A stretch of 64,000 bases of DNA from Forficula auricularia (GCA_024734495.1 JALMQS010000187.1:8696769-8760768), one strand, 5' to 3'. Numbered from the stretch's first letter, positions 8,983 to 20,771 are shown. The notes: generated from the letters alone by a model not told the origin. Program-made: numbers and translations.

Positions 8983-10187
8983 ATAACTGATTACTAATAG
9001 TCAGTGATTAGATTTTGGACTCTGCGGCTTCTGAACTTAAGTTACAAAATGAAGAAAATGTATTTTATAAATTATTTTTAAAGAGTTAAAATTACATAAA
9101 AGTTTAAACAATTTTTTTCTCAATACATTTTATTGATTAATCACTTTATTTCTTTAAAGGTCCACATTCACAAATTACAATTATTCTTATCTATATCAAT
9201 TAATTAATTAGAATTATGTAATTATTAATTAAAAAGCTGGCTAACTTTCTACTAGTTTAATATTAATTAATATATTTGTAAATCCAATCTAGCATTATTT
9301 TATTTTAAAACGATCCATCTGTGAAATTTACTGATATATTATTTATTTTTGTATTAAGGAATATTTTATTATTTTATAAAAGTAATACTTTGAAGTAGGA
9401 GTGGCCAAGTGCACCCACAATGCACCCATGGCACGTTACTCTATTTTCTCTTCAATAATAGAGTTATTTTTGCGACCAATGTCCTTTTTTACTTCATTTC
9501 ATTTCGCACTTGATTTCAAAAGTTGTCCACCTCTGTTTTAAAGCTTATCTTATATTATAAAAATATTGGACACAAAAAAACGTCAGAGTTTGAAAAGTTT
9601 GAGAAGCATTAAGGCTTTAAAGGCTAACTTTGAAAAATTTGGTCCAAATCAGACAAAGGGCTTAAATTTTTTAAAAAATGGGCCAAGTGTTTTTTTCCGG
9701 TTTCAACCAAAATTCAATAACCTCTTAATCTCAATATAAAATATAAGATTTCGTTTTGATACTTTCATCGGATTTTGAGATAGAGCGTACAAACAATTTA
9801 GTAACACGCAAACATTAACATATATAATATCGACAAAAAATTAATATCTCTTAATATTTAATTAAAATTTTCGCTGTTCACTAAAAGCATTTTATTGTAG
9901 ACCTAAACTCCGTGAATTCTCTCGTTTTATTTTAGATTTGAGGTATTTCGAAAATACGAAGCAAAAAACTACTTTTTTTTGAACATGATTACAATAATTC
10001 ACCTTACCCGTATAGTAAAGTACCTAATATGCTGATGGGATCATCCATAAAACATCTGTCAATCTCTTATATTTAAATATATAATATTTAAAAAATAATC
10101 ATTTACAAAAGAAACTTTATTTTTAATCGTGAGCCCATTAGGAATTGAATTAATCATATCTCCTTTTAAATAGAAAACTTTTCTAGA
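8983..10187. other. AT-rich stretch, nothing recognised
   Basis: Low-complexity DNA with many short T- and A-runs. No ORF above 60 codons, no RNA and no clear terminal repeats were seen. Confidence 0.5.
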
Positions 10188-10195
10188 GTAAATAG

Positions 10196-10359
10196 TATAG
10201 AGTAATATAGAGTGGAAGGCTCCATAAGAAGCCAATGTATTTTAGCGTATACGAGTTACAGAGCTCTCTGGCGAGACGAGGACGAAACCATTGGACAATA
10301 AAATGGCTAGAGAGCGCTTTTTCGATACACGGTAGTCTTTCTCTCTATATTACTCTATG
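10196..10359. mobile_element. hAT-like MITE with 8-bp target duplication
   Basis: Terminal inverted repeats of about 15 bp (TATAGAGTAATATAGAG at the left, complement CATAGAGTAATATAGAG at the right) bound a 164-bp non-coding element. The flanking 8-mer GTAAATAG occurs at 10188-10195 and 10360-10367, an exact target duplication of hAT length. Confidence 0.8.
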
Positions 10360-10367
10360 GTAAATAG

Positions 10368-11720
10368 ATTTTTACTATATTTTTTTAGTTTCATGTTGCC
10401 CAAAATTACCTGAAATTTCCAATATTCTAGGACCTATTAGTAGATTTATTAAATTCACGAAATCATTAAAATTGTGTTTAGTACAAGTCCATTAACCATT
10501 CATCCAATTCTGTTTTCATTGAATTTCATTGAATTACAGTTACGTGATCGGAAAATATTCTGTTGTTTTTTGGACTAACATTTTTCTGAATTGATTTGAA
10601 TGCATCTACTATAATATAAACGAGACAGTTAAGTCTTCCTGTTATCTTAAAGACTCCACAAGAAATGGGTTCCAAACAAACGGAAGATTAAGAATAAACA
10701 TTTAGAGAAGTAGAAGATTAACTTTATTATTTTTTCTTGTTAAGCTTATTATAAAGAATCTCGACCCAAGAGCCTCGGTTGCTTTGAATATTTAATCCCA
10801 GGATTTTAATATATTTTTAAGCTTAAATCCCTGTTAAACAAAGTGAGTTTTCTACGCAGCACAAGTCATCTAATAGAAATCTTTATTAAAATAAATTCAA
10901 AAAAGATAGAAGTTGAATCATTCTTGTTGTCAGAGTTAAAAAATAATAGTCACACATGACCCCATAAATTGTTGTTTTTTTATTTCATTCAAGAATCAAT
11001 TTTTTGCAATTTAAGTTTGCTTATGACCTTATGAGCAATAGAAATTAAAAAAAAATAGAAGCTGCAATAGAATCAGCTAATAACAAACCTATAAATAAAA
11101 AACCCAATATATCACAGTGAGGAAGCTTTGCTAATATCTATTATATTTAATTAACAAAAACAAAAGTGATTTAAATTAACTTTAAATATCTTATTTGAAT
11201 TAGAAAATTCCACTTAATTGTTTGTCATAAATCGTCTCTTGATGATAGAATAATATAAAGAAATTTCAGTAATGAAATGTAATTTCTGAATTCCGTAAGG
11301 TAATGTAATTTCTGAATTCCGTAAGGTAATGTAATTTCTAAATTTAGTAAATTCACTAAATGTAAAATGAAACAAATGTACTTTTTTAACAATTTTCCTT
11401 AATAAGACAGAGAAGGTATGGCATGCAAGTCACGACTTTACTCCGATAACGAAAAGATGAAGCAAAATCCCATATACAATTCTTCGGTTGTTTCATTTGT
11501 TTCTATTTATTCTCTTTAAGGTAGTTCTTTCACAATTGCAAAAATTCAAGAAGTCTTTGAAACTTGGAATATAAGTCATTAAAAGCATAATACACATACT
11601 GTTAAAATTTTAGTTCATATTTATAGAGTGGTTAACGAGGCTAAAACTTTTTGTGTGGATTGTCGCGAAAGAACCTCTTTAAGTGTGAACTTTATAAATA
11701 TAATAAGAATAATATAACAT
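10368..11720. other. AT-rich stretch with a short tandem repeat
   Basis: At about 11276-11340 a 26-bp unit (AATTTCTGAATTCCGTAAGG plus 6 bp) is repeated two and a half times. The rest is AT-rich without recognisable genes or elements. Confidence 0.5.
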
Positions 11721-11721
11721 G

Positions 11722-11741
11722 ATATATATATATATATATAT
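11722..11741. repeat. (TA)n microsatellite
   Basis: Pure TA repeat abutting the 3' tail of SINE B1. A matching tract at 11923-11949 abuts its head. Confidence 0.9.
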
Positions 11742-11742
11742 A

Positions 11743-11921
11743 TTTTTTTTTTTTGACTTTTCGGCCCTTCTAGCCATAAGCCAATTTACGATACTATATA
11801 TTTTTAAAATTTTGTCTCTACCCCGGGGGTCAGATTTTAGCCGAATGCCTCGAGTCGGATTCGAACTCGGGTCCACTTGGTTAGCAGGATGATACGCTAC
11901 CGCCTAGCCTATCTGACCCCC
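11743..11921 (-). mobile_element. tRNA-derived SINE, family B (B1)
   Basis: On the minus strand the element starts GGGGGTCAGATAGGC with an A-box-like GGCTAGGCGGTAGCG, then a B-box (GTTCGAATCC, complement of 11866-11875). The body reads ATCTGACCCC...TCGTAAATTGGCTTATGGC and ends CGAAAAGTCA plus an A-tail (T-run 11743-11754 on the plus strand). (TA)n tracts lie on both sides, suggesting insertion into a TA microsatellite. Confidence 0.8.
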
Positions 11922-11922
11922 T

Positions 11923-11949
11923 TATATATATATATATATATATATATAT
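11923..11949. repeat. (TA)n microsatellite
   Basis: TA repeat between SINE copies B1 and B2. Confidence 0.9.
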
Positions 11950-11994
11950 CATAACAAAACAATAATGAACTCAACTTGAAAAGTTGGTTCCAAT

Positions 11995-12166
11995 GGGGTC
12001 GGGCTAGGCTAGGGGTTAGCGCACAAGCCTGCTGACCAAGTCGACCCGGGTTTGGATCCGGCTCGAGGCATTCGGCTAAAATCTGACCCCTGGGTAGAGA
12101 CAAATTTAAAAAAATAGTAAAAAGTATCGTAAATTGGCTTATGGCTAGAAAAGCCGAAAAGTCAAA
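11995..12166 (+). mobile_element. tRNA-derived SINE, family B (B2)
   Basis: Plus-strand copy of the element at 11743. GGGGTCGGGCTAGGCTAGG carries the A box and GGGTTTGGATCCGGC (12048-12062) the B box with one substitution. The body and tail CCGAAAAGTCAAAAAA match B1. Confidence 0.8.
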
Positions 12167-12185
12167 AAATGGGTTCTATTGCTAA

Positions 12186-12320
12186 TCTAGTGGACCCGAG
12201 TTTTATTTCAACTCGCGGCAAACGGCTAAAATCTGATCCCTAGATAGAAGACAAAATTTAAAATAATAGTACCGTAAATTGGTTGATGGCTAGAAAGGTC
12301 GAAAAGTCAAAAAAAAAAAA
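12186..12320 (+). mobile_element. SINE family B (B3), 5'-truncated
   Basis: Lacks the A-box region and has a degenerate B box (GAGTTTTATTTCAACTC). The body and tail through CGAAAAGTCAAAAAAA match B1 and B2. It follows B2 by about 20 bp in the same orientation. Confidence 0.75.
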
Positions 12321-12331
12321 TATGGGTTTCA

Positions 12332-12522
12332 TGAGGGTCGGGTTGGTCGAGTGGATAACATAAATGCCTTCTGATCAAGCTAGCATGGGTTCAATCCCGA
12401 GTCGCTGCAATCCGAGTTTAATCTGATCTCTACACTAATTTACACACACTTCCTCACACACAGACGAACACTCAATGGCCATAATGGACTATAGTTTCCG
12501 AAGGCCATTAAAAGAAAAAACA
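12332..12522 (+). mobile_element. tRNA-derived SINE with a different body (B4)
   Basis: The head GGTCGGGTTGGTCGAGTGG has a good A box and GGGTTCAATCCCG (12387-12399) a good B box, as in B1-B3. The body is unrelated after AATCTGATCTCTAC. It includes CACACACTTCCTCACACACA and ends in an A-rich tail after GGCCATTAAAAG. It is either another SINE family or a head swapped onto a new body. Confidence 0.65.
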
Positions 12523-13125
12523 AATGGTTCCATACCTAAATAAAAATAAAATGGGTCCATTATTTCGCCTAAGCAAACAAGTTAATTAATTGCCATGCCA
12601 TAGCAACAAATAAACAAATAAACATAATAAAAGCAAAGCCTTTTCTGATTGAAATGTCAGGGGGAAAGATATATGAAAAGAGAGCAGAGGGTCACTCATT
12701 CTTAATTGTAAATGAAATTGAAAAAGTTAGATATTTAGATGTGCTATAAATATATATATATATATATATATCCTTGGGAATATGCTAACTTAATGCTATT
12801 TTAAGCCAAAAGAGTTGTTTGTAAATGACAGTTAACTGAATATGGATTGTTTTTTCAGTGGAAACCCTTTTTTGCCCTTTTATCTCCAAGAGAATTTCTA
12901 TTTGAGAAAGGCGCTAGTTTTTTTATTTTATTATTTTTTTGTGGGGAGAAATTATGGAGAATATATATTTTTTCTAATCTGAAACACAGAAGCAAAAACA
13001 TTTCATATATAGATGAGAAATTTAGGTAATAATATTTTTTCATTTTATTTAAAAAATTAATTCATAAATCATTAAGTGCGAGTCGATCGCATACCGAAGA
13101 ATCCGTATCTAGATTTAAGGTTTAT
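12523..13125. other. AT-rich stretch with TA microsatellite
   Basis: A (TA)n tract lies at 12750-12771. ORFs of about 60 codons occur on both strands at 12847-13043 in the same interval and are not recognised. Nothing else is supported. Confidence 0.5.
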
Positions 13126-13127
13126 AA

Positions 13128-13249
13128 AATTTTTAATTTAAATTATTATTTTTATGAGACTTGGCTGGTCACGAATTTAGTTAATTTTCCCAAATGGCAT
13201 AATGCGTAACAGCCAAGTTTCATGAAAATAATTTAAATTAAAAATTTAG
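13128..13249. repeat. Short foldback
   Basis: Arms of about 40 bp (AAATTTTTAATTTAAATTAT...ATGAGACTTGGCTG and its inverse ending AATTAAAAATTTAG) flank a 40-bp loop. There is no tail motif of the Penelope-like foldbacks and no target duplication was identified. Confidence 0.55.
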
Positions 13250-14126
13250 CATCCAAAGTCTTGATTGTCATTCAAAATGGAAAGAATGAATTTTAATTGA
13301 AAGTACTATTTTCTCAATTTAATTATTACTAGTGAATTTAACTTGGCTGACCCTAGATTTCATTAATTTTTAGAACTTGGTCTGTTTTTTCAAAAAAAAG
13401 TGTTTTGGCTGTATTTCTTTTTCTTTTTATAAGCTATATTATGTAACTTTTATTTATTTATTTTTTGAGGGGAGGTTAATTTACTATAGAAATTTCACCT
13501 CTTCATTTTAGAGGCTAAGGGTAGTAAAGTTTTTGTGATTAATTTTTACCTTTATTAATCCCCCAAATTCTTCGAAATTGCCAAATTTTCACATCCTAGG
13601 CTTTAATACATATGAAAAGAATGAAAATTTGCCCTACATTCTTAACCCCTTCATTTTAGGGACTGAAGGAGAGAATGTTAGGACTTTTCAATTTTTTCTT
13701 ATTTATTATTCCAAACACTACTTATGTGCTGTCTAAATGGGCTTTGCTCCCGGTGACATTAAATAAATAAATAAATAAATAAAAAATTATTCCAAACACT
13801 ACCAGCAAATTTCATGGTGCTAGAATGATTAGAAATAGCTTAAAACTTAAAGGTTTTGATGACCTGTCAGCGCGTCAGTCAGTGCTAAAATTAGCTATTT
13901 TCTCAGGTCTATATCTCAGAATCTATTTATGCTATATTATTGAAATTCAGTACTCTCTACAAGATTGATTAGATAATTACATGTGTAAAATTTCAGCACT
14001 GTATCTCAAATGGGTTCTAAGCTGCAGTGGACCCAAAAGTGTCTTGACATTGTTCGTGTAAATAGAATACAGAATGTGCACAGCCAATGGTGGAACTTGG
14101 CCTGAGCACTCTTAGCGCTTTGATTC
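13250..14126. other. AT-rich DNA with dispersed repeat G
   Basis: At 13490-13560 and 13650-13700 the text CACCTCTTCATTTTAGAGGC recurs in variants. Similar blocks occur at 55190, 55440 and 57015 (CCTTCATTTTAG followed by a purine-rich AAAGTTTCG segment). (AAAT)n lies at 13761-13786. No gene was seen. Confidence 0.4.
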
Positions 14127-14128
14127 TA

Positions 14129-14461
14129 CAGTGAAACCCGTCAAATACGAACTCCGGAAATCCGAAATCCAGGGAAATCCGAACGAGTTCTTTTTGACAA
14201 ATTTAAGTTTGGGTAGGTGTTTTCTCGAACTCGTGGCTAGGCCAAAGCATCTTCCAAGCAGTAAGTTCACACTTGTATTTTGCCACGATTCTGCAACCCG
14301 TTATTAACGTCTTTGATTGTAACTTTATTCAGCTTCTCAAGGATAGAAAGAGAACCATTTTCTTTACTAAGAAATCCAAACCCCCAGCTTTTGGCTAATC
14401 AGAACAAATTGAAATTCGAACAGCCTATAGCTCCAATTAGTTCTGATTTGACCCCTCACTG
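14129..14461. mobile_element. pogo/Tc1-like MITE with TA duplication
   Basis: The ends CAGTGAAACCCGTCAAAT and, in complement, CAGTGAGGGGTCAAAT bound 333 bp. TA dinucleotides flank both ends (14127-14128 and 14462-14463). The 77-codon ORF inside is not recognised and probably incidental. Confidence 0.65.
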
Positions 14462-14463
14462 TA

Positions 14464-16069
14464 TTTATGTTTATGAACAGTTGAAATATTTTCCAGAGCT
14501 AATTGTAACTTGAGTAATCCGAAAACACGCACCAATTGAAAGACTTTAGAGAGTTCATAAGACAGTAGTGAGATTACGTCAGTGAGACTTCTGATAGAAA
14601 AAGTGGCTGAGCATCGAAAATCTCTACTGGGATGAAATTTTAGGGCTAAAAATAGCTTTGAGTAAAATGAATGAAAAACAGTAATTTATACCCATTAGGA
14701 TGATAAAGAAAGGATTAAAAGCATGGAAACAAAAGTTGAACAAAAGCCGGTCATGGAAACCTCTGATGAAAACAATCTCTAGTGATGAAGTTGTTTTTTT
14801 TTTTTTTTTTTACTTATTTCTTTTTATATAAAAACATCAATTTCAAAAGAACAATAACAAATATAGATTGTTCAGTGACATTTCACTATGATAAAAAATA
14901 ACTTATATAAAAATCGTTTTATTTTAAGATTTGATCGAGAAATAATTTTTATTCGAATCTTTTGAAAAATTTAAATACTTAAATACTTGCCAGTGTAGAT
15001 AAAATACATGTCAGAAGGAAAACATCTAAAAAATTCAGCCAATTCATTTCAATGAGCCCTAATTTCAGGTTTGGCGTGCTAACTTTCTAATCTCTTGTTT
15101 TCAAGCAAAACATGGCCATATCATATTCTTTGAGGACGATCACTTATTTCGGAGCAATGTCAAGAATTTTTACAGATTTTGATCTATTATAATTTTGGAG
15201 TTACAGATAGATAAAATACTGCTATATCTTAGTGTTATTAAGTTATAGACTCCAAAATTATGATAGCTAAAAATCTGTAAAAATTCTGAAAGATAGCTAC
15301 TATTAATTAAATAAGGATAAAGTCTCCGAGTTTCAAATCTTTTGAACCATTACTTTAGCCGTAATAAAAAATTCATCGTTCAATGTCAAAAACTAATGTT
15401 ATTTAGATGGGAAACTTGCATCGCTGTGCGGCACAGTTTAAAATTGAGATAGAGACTTGAAACTTAAGAAATATTTTTGCATCTGCCACCGTAAAAATTT
15501 GAAAAACCCCAAAATAAGGACCACCCTAATAATCCCTAAGAGAAAACAGTGCGGCATTCGCGTTCTCATACTAAGGAGAGCCCATATTTCTTTTTTGATA
15601 GCTGGTTAACTATGAGAAGCGCAAAGAGCAACCAGAATTTTATAACTCTCATTTAGATTCTTGATTAAAATCATTTGATCACAGAGAAAGTCCGAGCATT
15701 CTTTCTTATTCATCCACGAAACAGTGATCTGAGCAGCTAATTCTGTAAATTCCTATTATCATATTCCAGACATATCCATTCCATTGATACTACATAAATC
15801 CTTTGGAATATTTGGGAGTAGTTCCAGTGAATGCGGTTTCTTTTTGACAATTCCAATTATCACAATTTTAATCTCTCTCCTCTTGAAGTCTTTTTCTTAA
15901 TGAAGTTGAGTATTTAATGATTGGTTGGTTTAATTCTGATATCGATTATCTAGTCAAACTAATCACGACAGGATATTTACATTTTTCATCAGTTTAATCC
16001 GTTGTTGACAGTTAAACCAAAAAATAATGAGAGACTAATTTTTACCTGATTTATGATAAACGTTTAGAA
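14464..16069. other. AT-rich DNA with a small palindrome
   Basis: At 15163-15287 a 40-bp inverted repeat (AATTTTTACAGATTTTGAT / ATAGCTAAAAATCTGT) surrounds a 44-nt loop. A T-run lies at 14792-14810. No gene or typed element was seen elsewhere. Confidence 0.5.
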
Positions 16070-16360
16070 TTACTATGTTAGAAGTTTTTCTTTGGAGGCG
16101 GACTGATATATTAATACCTAAAGATAGATTGAAGGTAGTCCAGAAATAAATAAGAAACTACTTCCAATGAAATTATATTTATTGGGAATATTTTCCTCTT
16201 ATAATATTATTCTTAGTTAGGTAGAATATTCCCTTTTGAACCCTGAAGAAGAATGGAAGATCCTCCAAAACGTCGGTTTCAAAATAATATTAAGAGGGGA
16301 AAAAATTTCCAATAAATATAATTTTATTGGAAGTAGTTCTTATTTATTTCTGAATCCCTT
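16070..16360 (+). mobile_element. Hammerhead-type foldback, Penelope-like
   Basis: Arms at 16142-16209 and 16283-16351 are inverted copies (ACTACTTCCAATGAAATTA and complement). The hammerhead-like core lies between them. The upstream block matches that at 3000-3060, so this and the 3.1-kb copy are one family. Confidence 0.55.
16238..16282 (+). ncRNA. Degenerate hammerhead (H5)
   Basis: CTGAAGA (16243-16249) fits the core and ACGTCGG gives the cleavage triplet, but GAAAC reads AAAAC (16267-16271), losing the conserved G. Stem I GAACC/GGTTTC is preserved. Confidence 0.55.
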
Positions 16361-16915
16361 CATCCTGAGGTTTAGAATTAAATTTAGTAAAAAGAAGGCC
16401 TCCTTTTGACAAAAAATTAAGATTCATTATTGTAAGCGATTAAAAAAAATATTTATTATGAATGCTGCTTTAATAAAATAAATTGAATACAGTTATTCTG
16501 CTTATTAAATAAAGTTATATCGTATCATTTTATTTGGATTTTAATAAAATAATTAATTAAAATATTCGTTTAATTTTTTTGGTAATTTAATTAATAAATA
16601 AATTCTTTTTCGCTATATATGTTTACCTTCATTTCATTTTTTTTTTTTTTAATTAAAGTGGGATTGTTTTTCAAAAACAAAAATATTTAATCGGCTCCAT
16701 TTAATTACACATTGGGATATCAAAGACAATCAAATTAACACAAATATAACAAATAATGATTTTTTTTATATTGAGTGAAAATAATAGTAATTAATGTAAA
16801 ATGTATAATTTACCTATTATATATTCCATTATATATTCCATTCAGTCAGGGAAGACAAGGGTAGTTCTCTTCAAAGTAGTATGAAATAAAAAGTAAACAA
16901 TTTAACGTTTATATA
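16361..16915. other. AT-rich stretch, nothing recognised
   Basis: Very AT-rich sequence with T-runs, no ORF and no clear repeat structure. Confidence 0.5.
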
Positions 16916-16919
16916 AAAT

Positions 16920-17345
16920 TTATTGTGCAATCAACAAAGGGGAAGGTTTTAGATTTGTGGAGTGGTGTAGATTGATTAAGAAGAGTGTTTGGGAAAGGTA
17001 CAGGCCATTTGGAGCCTGGGTCCCGTTCCACGATGCCTTGCGCAAAATTGAATGCCTCGTGTGGGGGCTCTGGGCGCTGCTCAAGATATTGAGCGCCAAA
17101 ATGCCCTTTCTGAATTTATTCAGAAATAAAAGGGTTGGTTTCTTTCCGCTTGGGTGGGCAAGGGAATATATATGTTGTTGTTTGCCAAGCGATTCGGGCG
17201 AACAAAACATACATTTGGCTAAGTGTGGGTTAGTTATGGTATTGATGAACCTTTCAGGATATTGCCGCAAGTGGTTTTGGGCAAGGGATTGTATACGTTT
17301 TGTGTTTCGTCAAGCGAGCGGACGATCAAAACATATACATTGAAG
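16920..17345. other. GC-richer segment with long ORFs on both strands
   Basis: A 128-codon plus-strand ORF (16957-17343) overlaps a 116-codon minus-strand ORF (16920-17270), so about 400 bp lack stops in one frame of each strand, unusual for this AT-rich window. Neither product is recognised. The plus-strand one is Trp/Arg/Leu-rich with no clear motif. Two imperfect repeats of about 60 bp (GGGCAAGGGAATATATATG... near 17158 and GGGCAAGGGATTGTATACG... near 17280, each ending in AAAACATA.ACAT) lie in the second half. It may be a fragment of an unknown element or a host exon; the evidence is weak. Confidence 0.3.
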
Positions 17346-18370
17346 TACCTGTCAGGCCCATACAAGTCTAGCGAATAACACACCTAATGCAATGCTAAGA
17401 GATGTTTACAATGGGGAGGTTAATAGTATAAGAACTAGTTTGGCGCGGTCGCTGGGCTATCGAGAGTAAAAAAGATGGGGGAGTGAAGTTGTAAATGCCG
17501 ACAATAGGGGGTCGGGTGCGATGGTGAGGGCACTCATTTGACTAGTGATAAATTTGTGCCAATTTTGAACATGGACTGGCTCATCAATATCCACTCAATT
17601 TACTTATCAGCCGTCTCCAAAAATTAGTCACTTGTTTCTCAGAGTTCCCTAATATTTCAGAAATAATGGGAACTTGATAAATTTTTGACAAATTTGACCA
17701 CTATTCACTCACTCTTTGTTAATATAGTCTTGGACTCTAGTTTACAATTATTTATAAAGAATACAACCAAATCCAAACATTTTTAATTTCTTTAAACTGT
17801 CCAACATAATAAAAGAAAGACATTATACCTTGTAATTTTGGTGATCCCATACCTCCTGCATTGTTCTGCCTTATCCTTGTCACATATGAAAACAATGGGT
17901 GGATAAGAGAACATGCATAACTTGGTTTGGAACTTAGCTAAATTGTATCCATAAACATATAAAAAAGTATTTTTCTACATACATAATAAATATAAAATAG
18001 TACATAAGTAAAATAATCGAAACACTACCTTGTATGTAAAATCTTAAATAGTAATTTTTTTAACGAAGCAATACCAAAAAGCCAAGTATAAGCATCCCTC
18101 TCTCCCATACAAGTGAAATCTACTAATTAAGCTAAATTCAAAATGATGTTCGAGTTCCATTCCCCTTGTGTCCTATTCTTACATTATGGGCCCTAGTCAG
18201 AAGAACTATATATATAATAGAGTACAACTTTAAATGTCTGAAATTGCTTAAGGATATTGTGAAATGTAGTAAATACGGAGGTTAGAATACTGTCTAATGA
18301 AGAACATGGATGCAAGACGTTTGGAGAAATGAAATGGTTGGCTTGGGTACAATCTGACGGTTCCGGAAAG
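17346..18370. other. Unassigned stretch
   Basis: Moderately AT-rich DNA. 17390-17540 continues the slightly higher GC of the preceding block. No gene, RNA or element ends were recognised. Confidence 0.45.
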
Positions 18371-18377
18371 ATTAGTT

Positions 18378-18576
18378 AGGGCCGATTTTATGACGGTTTG
18401 TTAACACTTTGTTAAGTTGACAAACGGTCAAACGTTAGTATTCACCAATCGGAAAGCCAATCAGATGAAAGTGAGTGTCATCTGATTGGCCATCCGGCCG
18501 GGCACTTGGTGAATGCTATCGTTTGACCGTTTGTAAACTTAACAAAGTGTTAACAAACCGTCATAAAACCGGCCCT
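18378..18576. mobile_element. Palindromic MITE, AGGGCCG ends
   Basis: Two arms of almost 100 bp are inverted copies over nearly their whole length, with ends AGGGCCGATTTTATGACGG and, in complement, AGGGCCGGTTTTATGACGG. The centre is GATGAAAGTGAGTGTCATC. The 199-bp element is non-coding and could fold into one long hairpin. The target duplication is uncertain (TTAGT-like text on both sides). Confidence 0.7.
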
Positions 18577-19473
18577 TAGTCTTCCGGCTGGTGGTTTTGA
18601 GGAGAAGGTGCTGGGATTTGAGAGTACTATTCATGATTTAGGGTGAATAAGGACTTGGGACCTGGGTGTAAACGTAAAATAAACTAAATATTTATTTTTA
18701 TTTAAATAAATAATGAATAATTTTCAAGAATTCAAATCTAATGGATTTTAAACAGTTTATATTCTGACATTTAATACCACATAATTTCAATCAATTCATT
18801 GAAATATAACATGTCGATTAATTTTCATTTAGTCCAAATAATAAAGCCAGGTGAATAAAAATGTAATCTAAACAGAGGCGGACGGTACAAACAGTGTTTG
18901 TCAAAATGTCACTATACTACTTTTGAGGTTGGTTATCCGGGAGCTTGGCAAAAGGTCTTCTTTTAAAATGGGCCTGTCATTGCTAAGCATTTAGCTTTAT
19001 TCGGCTCTTAAGCACAATTACATGACAAGAACATCTTATTTATGTCTTCTCGCATCAAGTAAAGTGGAGAAAATGAGTAAATGGCCGCCCGACTTGCTTT
19101 CATTTGTTTCAGCTATTATTACGAACGTAATCAATTATTTTCGAAATGACTGCTGGAGCTGGAGAGGTCCGTGTTTATTTGTGTTTGTGTTTATCCTTTT
19201 AAAAGCATTAGCCTCATGTCGCTCTCAAGATCATTCAATAAACTCACTAAGGTATAATTGAAAATAAATGATCGGAGGGAAATACAACAACAGATCAAAT
19301 TAATTATTAACGTCTCTTATGCGTTAAAATCGTATTGTAATAAAGACAGATTAACATCAATACATCTCCTCTAAAATATTTAATGCCAATAATTAAAATT
19401 AAAATTTGAGTAAAATGTGAAAATCCTTTCAAGGCTCAGTAAACGAACCACAAATTTTGGTGAGGTAAGCCCC
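18577..19473. other. Unassigned stretch
   Basis: AT-rich DNA. A 79-codon ORF at 19022-19261 has no recognisable motif beyond a hydrophobic run. No element was identified. Confidence 0.4.
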
Positions 19474-19690
19474 CTGCACACGAGGCTTTTTCGTCTACCT
19501 GTTTTTGGGATAGAGCCATGGTTTGCAATTTGGAGGCCTTTCGGGATCGAAATGACGTCACTGCGGGCTGTCTTTCTGGCTAACTTGCTTGATTTAAAAG
19601 ATAGGACATGTTCTATTTTCCGGCTTGGCCATGAGATGCTTTTGAGTAGGAGCAAGCAGACAAAAATATATTAAAACAAGCCTCGTGCAG
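19474..19690. mobile_element. MITE with CTGCAC..GAGGCTT ends
   Basis: The left end CTGCACACGAGGCTTTTT and the complement of the right end CTGCACGAGGCTTGTTTT form imperfect terminal inverted repeats around 217 bp of comparatively GC-rich, non-coding DNA. The overlapping ORFs at 19380-19674 on both strands are shadows of this element. Superfamily unknown. Confidence 0.55.
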
Positions 19691-20499
19691 CAGCCTTTAG
19701 CAATTTTTTTTTCTGGGGTAGCAAGCTGAAGCTTAACGAAAAGGAGCACAGCTTATTAACACAAATCTTTATTCAAAATTTCAGCTAATTACCAATAACG
19801 AGAATTCTCTAACAATTAATTCAACTAAACCTTACAGTCGAAATTAGTTTCAAAAACTAGATTTTGTCGATTTTGAAAAAAATATCCTTTTTCCATAATT
19901 CCACTCAAGGCTAAAAAATTAGCCCACAAACAAAATTCAATTTAAAAAAATGATTCACGAAGATTATCAAAGTTCTTATTAGATAGTCCCAAAATCGCCA
20001 TCCGAGAATTTATCAATTTTTTTACACAAAAATTTATAAAACCAGTAACTAAATTTCGCTCAAAGTCAAAGTACCTACACTCCTACACGTCATCATCAGC
20101 GGTAGCCCTTCTGTCCCATAATCAAACTTATTTATTAAGGTCTTTAATAACTTGCAGTGAGGTATAGAAATATGAGGGGTGGGGCTAAGGATAATCAGTA
20201 GTATGTCGCAATGTAAATGCTTTTTACCACTAACAAAGAGTAGATGGTAAATGGAGAGACTGGGATGGCCAATCAGATGACAGGGACTTTCAGTTGTGTC
20301 ATCCGAATTAGAAATAATAAATGTGCAATGTAAAGAAAATACTAGGTTTGTTTCTTCTGCATTCAATTTGGAGTGTATTTGTTCTTAAAAACTATGTTTT
20401 CCAGGACGAATTGAAAATGCATACATCAAGTTGAAATTTGTCGTGTCTTGATTTTTATAGAGACCTTGATCACAAAAATTTCCAAAGGGGGCAAGTACT
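19691..20499. other. Unassigned stretch
   Basis: AT-rich DNA with a slightly richer block at 20080-20290. The 105-codon minus-strand ORF at 20049-20366 is not recognised. No gene is supported. Confidence 0.4.
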
Positions 20500-20501
20500 T
20501 A

Positions 20502-20769
20502 GGGGCCATTCATAAAATACGTTCGCAGCCAGGGGTATTGCTTAGCGTGATGATATATGGCAAGGGGTTCTAGACGGTCGCACATAATCAATATTATCTC
20601 ATTTTTTTTCTTAACTTGTCATTAACAAATCATTTATAGGTGGGGCGTCTAGATTTTGTAAGGTTATATTTGTTACGGGGGCCCCATCAGAAAATTTGAC
20701 GCAGCTAGACGAAGGATGGGGGGGGGCAAAAGGCGAAATTTTGCGTGAATTATTTTATGAATGACCCCT
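20502..20769. mobile_element. MITE with GGGGCCATTCATAAAATA ends, TA duplication
   Basis: The left end GGGGCCATTCATAAAATA is matched by the complement of the right end GGGGTCATTCATAAAATA. TA flanks both ends (20500-20501 and 20770-20771). The interior has G-runs and no coding capacity. The end sequence resembles a MITE type I have seen in insect genomes, but the name is not certain. Confidence 0.75.
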
Positions 20770-20771
20770 TA

